From contig NZ_JACHGU010000003.1 of the NCBI RefSeq assembly GCF_014202435.1, forward strand, positions 186,001 through 250,000: 64,000 bases of DNA, in the 5' to 3' direction. Origin of the DNA: Pseudoxanthomonas broegbernensis. GTDB taxonomy: Bacteria > Pseudomonadota > Gammaproteobacteria > Xanthomonadales > Xanthomonadaceae. Position 1 is the first letter of the stretch. Each line of letters starts with the position of its first letter. Below, piece by piece: positions 61,238 through 64,000 of this stretch. Below the pieces are notes generated by a model. The model saw only the letters and a program-made list of their open reading frames with translations. It was not told the origin of the DNA and ran no database searches. The position numbers and the translations under genes are program-made.

Positions 61238-61897
61238 ATGCGCGACATGACCACCCAGCAGAAGCTTCCCTACGACCCGGCCGCGCTGCGCAAGCGCGCC
61301 GAATCGATCATCGCCAACGTGCGCGAGCTGTCGCAGTTGGGCTGGACACCGGCCACCAGCAGCAACTTCTCGCTGCGGCTGGACGATGCCCACGCCGCGA
61401 TCACGGTTTCCGGCCGCGACAAGGGGCGACTGGTCGAGGACGACATCATGGTCGTGGACCTCGACGGCCGCGCCGTGGGCCGGCCGCTGCGCCCCTCGGC
61501 CGAGACCCTGCTGCACACCCAGTTGTACCGGCGCTTCCCGGACATCGGCTGCGTGCTGCACACCCACTCGCGGGTGCAGACGGTGGCCTCGCGCCTGTAC
61601 GCCGGGCAGGGCCGCGTCCGCCTGGAGGGCTACGAGTTGCTCAAGGCGTTCGAGGGCAACGCCACCCACGAGACCGCGCTCGACGTGCCGGTGCTGGCCA
61701 ACACCCAGGACATGAACGTGCTGGCCGCGCAGGTCGATGCCCTGCTCGACCGCCAGCCGCTGTGGGGCTACCTGATCGACGGCCATGGGCTGTACGCCTG
61801 GGGCCGGAGCATGGCCGAGGCCCGCCGCCACCTGGAGGCGTTCGAGTTCCTGCTCGGCTGCGAGCTGGACCTGCGCAGGCTCGGAACGCCGGGCTGA
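61238..61897 (+). CDS. mtnB: Methylthioribulose-1-phosphate dehydratase
   Basis: Dehydrates methylthioribulose-1-phosphate in methionine salvage. The 219-residue class II aldolase-like protein has [12 protein letters not shown] near the N-terminus, zinc-ligand histidines 108 and 110 in LHTHSRVQT, and a third in DGHGLYAWG. The start could be at 61238 or at MTTQQK (61247); neither has a clear ribosome binding site, which suggests coupling to the transporter gene ending at 61236. Confidence 0.95.
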   Translation: MRDMTTQQKLPYDPAALRKRAESIIANVRELSQLGWTPATSSNFSLRLDDAHAAITVSGRDKGRLVEDDIMVVDLDGRAVGRPLRPSAETLLHTQLYRRFPDIGCVLHTHSRVQTVASRLYAGQGRVRLEGYELLKAFEGNATHETALDVPVLANTQDMNVLAAQVDALLDRQPLWGYLIDGHGLYAWGRSMAEARRHLEAFEFLLGCELDLRRLGTPG

Positions 61898-62000
61898 CCC
61901 AGCGTTCCGCCGGCGCTGCCGGCCGGCGCGCCGGCAACTGGTAATCTTGGAAGTCCACGCGGCGTCCACGCGCCATCGCACACTGCAGGTGACACCCCCC

Positions 62001-62555
62001 ATGAGCCGACTGCGCATCTTCGACGAAAACGACCCGGGCCGGCCCCTGTTCGCCAGCCGCGACGGGCAGGCCATCGCCGCCGAGCTGGAAAAGATCGGCG
62101 TGACCTTCGAGCGCTGGCGGGCCAGCCGCGACATCGCGCCCGGCGCCAGCCCCGAGGAGGTCATGGACGCCTACCGCGCCGACATCGACCGCCTGGTCGC
62201 CGAGCGCGGGTTCAAGACCGTGGACGTGGTCAGCATCGCCCCGGACAACCCCAGCCGCGCCGAGATGCGCAAGAAGTTCCTGGACGAGCACTTCCACAAG
62301 GAGGACGAGGTGCGTTTCTTCGTCGCCGGCTCGGGCCTGTTCACCCTGCACGTGGACGGCAAGGTCTACGAGATCGAATGCGTCAAGGACGACCTGATCG
62401 CCGTGCCCGACGGCACCCGGCACTGGTTCGACATGGGCGAGGAGCCCAGCTTCGTGGCGATCCGCTTCTTCACCGAGCCGGACGGCTGGGTCGGGCACTT
62501 CACCGGTACCGACATCGCGCATAAATTCCCGCGCTACGTGCCGGAAACCGCCTGA
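62001..62555 (+). CDS. mtnD: Acireductone dioxygenase
   Basis: Oxidises the acireductone intermediate to the 2-keto acid precursor of methionine (Fe form) or to an off-pathway set with CO (Ni form). The 184-residue cupin has metal ligands His97, His99 and Glu103 in [13 protein letters not shown] and His141 in [12 protein letters not shown] 62001 gives the family length. Second of the mtnB-mtnD-mtnC cluster, 103 bp after mtnB. Confidence 0.96.
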   Translation: MSRLRIFDENDPGRPLFASRDGQAIAAELEKIGVTFERWRASRDIAPGASPEEVMDAYRADIDRLVAERGFKTVDVVSIAPDNPSRAEMRKKFLDEHFHKEDEVRFFVAGSGLFTLHVDGKVYEIECVKDDLIAVPDGTRHWFDMGEEPSFVAIRFFTEPDGWVGHFTGTDIAHKFPRYVPETA

Positions 62556-62577
62556 CCGGCTCCTTCGCCGCATCCCT

Positions 62578-62605
62578 GCCCCTCCCCATGGAGGGGCGCT
62601 TCTTT
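62578..62605 (+). terminator. Terminator-like hairpin between mtnD and mtnC
   Basis: GCCCCTCC-CCAT-GGAGGGGC (62578-62597) is a perfect 8-bp stem followed by GCTTCTTTTCC. It lies only 15 bp before the mtnC start region (ATG 62620), so it would reduce or regulate mtnC transcription from upstream, or the T-run is fortuitous. Confidence 0.65.
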
Positions 62606-62619
62606 TCCAGGCCCCCGCC

Positions 62620-63330
62620 ATGACCCGCGCCATCCTCACCGACATCGAAGGCACCACCAGCGGCATCTCCTTCGTCCGCGACGTGCTGTTCCCCTACGCA
62701 CGCCGCGCCCTGCCCGGCTTCGTGCGCCACCACGGCCACGACCCCGACGTGCGCCGCTGGCTGGACGAGGTGGCGGTGGAGGCCGGCGGCCTGTGCCAGG
62801 ACGAGATGATCGTGGAGACCCTGCAGGGCTGGATCGACCAGGACCGCAAGCACACCGCGCTCAAGGCGCTGCAGGGCATGGTCTGGGAGGCCGGCTACCG
62901 CAATGCCGACTTCACCGCGCCGATCTATCCGGACGCCGCGCAGACCCTGCAGCGCTGGCACGCCCTGGGCCTGCCGTTGTACGTGTATTCCTCCGGTTCG
63001 GTGCCGGCGCAGAAGCTGTTCTTCGGCCACAGCGACGCCGGCGACCTGACCGGGCTGTTCTCCGGCTGGTACGACACCCAGGTCGGCGGCAAGCGCGAGG
63101 CCGACAGCTACACCCGTATCGCCCAGGCCATCGGCGAGACGCCGCACGCCATCCTGTTCCTGTCCGACGTGACCGAGGAACTGGACGCGGCGCGCGCGGC
63201 CGGGCTGCAGACCGTGCTGGTCGACCGCCGCGAGGACTACCCGCAACCGCGCCAGGGCGAAGCCGCGCACGGCCATACCCGCGTGGCCAGCTTCCTCGAC
63301 ATCGAGCTGCCGCTGCCGCCACGCAATTGA
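62620..63330 (+). CDS. mtnC: Acireductone synthase (enolase-phosphatase E1)
   Basis: A 236-residue HAD enzyme that enolises and dephosphorylates 2,3-diketo-5-methylthiopentyl-1-phosphate. The HAD nucleophile region is [14 protein letters not shown] with Asp8 and Glu10, motif II is [17 protein letters not shown], and the C-terminal motif is [22 protein letters not shown]. Last gene of the salvage cluster. The aminotransferase that completes the pathway is not adjacent; the PLP enzyme at 36302 is one of several candidates. Confidence 0.96.
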   Translation: MTRAILTDIEGTTSGISFVRDVLFPYARRALPGFVRHHGHDPDVRRWLDEVAVEAGGLCQDEMIVETLQGWIDQDRKHTALKALQGMVWEAGYRNADFTAPIYPDAAQTLQRWHALGLPLYVYSSGSVPAQKLFFGHSDAGDLTGLFSGWYDTQVGGKREADSYTRIAQAIGETPHAILFLSDVTEELDAARAAGLQTVLVDRREDYPQPRQGEAAHGHTRVASFLDIELPLPPRN

Positions 63331-63633
63331 GAATGTTTCCCGTTCGAACACGGGTTTCCCGGGCTGGCTAGACTGCGCGCCACGTAGCCCGCGCGTCCGC
63401 GCGCCAGCCACGCAATCCGCGCCAGCCCGCCTGCGCCAGCCAGCCACGGATCCGAACGAAAAACGCCCCGCATGGGGCGTTTTGCTTTGGTGGCTTCGGG
63501 GGGGCGGGTCCCAGGGAATCTGGCCGACCGCTTGCCGGCGCTCCGTCGCCACCGGCGACTTGTCCGTGCCGGTACCGCAAAGCGGACTGCGTTATCCTGG
63601 CCAGAATCGGGATACCGCTGGGGGAGCGGGCAC
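63331..63633. other. 303-bp intergenic region before the last gene
   Basis: It contains a GGCTAGACTGCGC segment near 63365 like the one before the peroxiredoxin gene, a strong terminator at 63460-63483 and, further right, GGGGGAG ahead of the start at 63634. No gene is supported. Confidence 0.5.
63460..63483. terminator. Strong bidirectional terminator
   Basis: AAAACGCCCC-GCAT-GGGGCGTTTT is a perfect 10-bp stem with a 4-base loop, with A-run and T-run on the two sides, so it works in both directions. It ends the mtn cluster and insulates the next gene. Confidence 0.9.
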
Positions 63634-64000
63634 ATGGCAACCGGCGACGACTGGTCACGCAGCGAAGTGGAAGCCTGCGTAGCGGATTACCTGCGCATGC
63701 TGACCCTGGAGCTCAACGGCCAGCGCTACAGCAAGACCGAGCACGCCAACATCCTGCTGCAGAGGCTGGATGGCCGCAGCCGCCCATCCATCGAGTTCAA
63801 GCACTGCAACATCAGCGCGGTGATGCTGGCACTGGGTTATCCCGGCATCAAAGGCTACAAGCCGCGCCATAATTATCAGGCCCTGCTGCTGGACGTGGTG
63901 GAAGCGCAAGTGCAAGCCAGCGCTACCGTGCAAGAAGCCGCCCAGGCCGCCGTACTACGCCCGGCCGCCGAAATCGCCCTCGCCGACACCGCCGGCATCT
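63634..64000 (+). CDS. N-terminal part of a probable DUF3883-type protein (runs off the window)
   Basis: At least 122 codons, cut by the window end. The ATG has GGGAG about 8 bases upstream. The product begins MATGDDWSRSEVEACVADYL and continues with LELNGQRYSKTEHANIL, SIEFKHCNISAVMLALGYPG and YKPRHNYQALLLDVVEAQV. This WS.EEV..CVADY...L..EL.G..Y.K..H...L module is one I recall at the N-terminus of DUF3883 and related proteins, often near restriction or defence genes. The DNA is less GC-rich than the mtn genes next to it, suggesting acquired DNA. The C-terminal domain is not visible, so the call is tentative. Confidence 0.7.
   Translation, partial: MATGDDWSRSEVEACVADYLRMLTLELNGQRYSKTEHANILLQRLDGRSRPSIEFKHCNISAVMLALGYPGIKGYKPRHNYQALLLDVVEAQVQASATVQEAAQAAVLRPAAEIALADTAGI

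Overview
The window is GC-rich chromosomal DNA that looks like a xanthomonad (Xanthomonadaceae/Lysobacteraceae, for example Pseudoxanthomonas, Luteimonas or Xanthomonas). The case rests on the smc-zipA-ligA order, methionine synthase encoded as two proteins beside an ArsR-methyltransferase regulator, the mtnBDC cluster, a UbiM-like hydroxylase, and REP-like hairpins of a type I associate with this family. The assignment comes from recognised gene content, not from a database search. Most of the window is ordinary core metabolism with dense, often 4-bp-overlapping genes.

Layout. 1-2725: the end of a two-gene ABC exporter, then convergent mtnA. 2753-12677 (minus strand): a secreted DUF3011 protein, epmA, ligA, an ankyrin/DUF6891-like gene, zipA and smc. 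13042-21695: a UbiM-like hydroxylase, an FMN reductase, an overlapping GNAT-GST-E1 dehydrogenase-asnB operon, and glutaryl-CoA dehydrogenase. 21932-25631: a small accessory island. It runs from a truncated IS3-type orfA, through a three-gene cassette (saccharopine-dehydrogenase-like, DoxX-like, DUF2269), to a frameshifted P4-type integrase beside tRNA-Cys. 26138-36138: a lipoprotein, the leucine catabolism genes mccB and liuC-mccA-mvaB, and between them a GH8 exo-oligoxylanase and a Fur-type feoAB operon. 36302-46819: an aminotransferase, tyrA and pdxY, a PilH-like regulator, cbpA-type dnaJ and hsp20 (with a sigma-32 promoter), a peroxiredoxin, pbpC and an acyl-CoA dehydrogenase. 46945-51830: ArsR-methyltransferase regulator plus split metH. 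52286-61236: a 3-hydroxyacyl-CoA dehydrogenase-type SDR, EfpL, a DUF2388-DUF4105 pair, serA, a Nudix hydrolase and two APC transporters. 61238-63330: mtnB-mtnD-mtnC. 63634 to the end: a truncated gene resembling the N-terminus of DUF3883 proteins, in less GC-rich DNA after a strong terminator.

The main physiological theme is sulfur and one-carbon metabolism: mtnA at the left end, metH with its probable regulator in the middle, and mtnBDC at the right end, with serA supplying serine for one-carbon units. A second theme is acyl-CoA and branched-chain catabolism (mccB, liuC, mccA, mvaB, gcdH, an acyl-CoA dehydrogenase and the SDR). EpmA and EfpL both relate to translation of polyproline stretches.

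The best candidates for something undescribed are the tRNA-Cys island, with its cassette and nested repeats, and the truncated gene at the right edge. The DUF2388-DUF4105 pair with a zinc-protease-like HELAH motif and the ArsR-methyltransferase/metH control region also deserve attention. I saw no CRISPR array, rRNA or replication origin.
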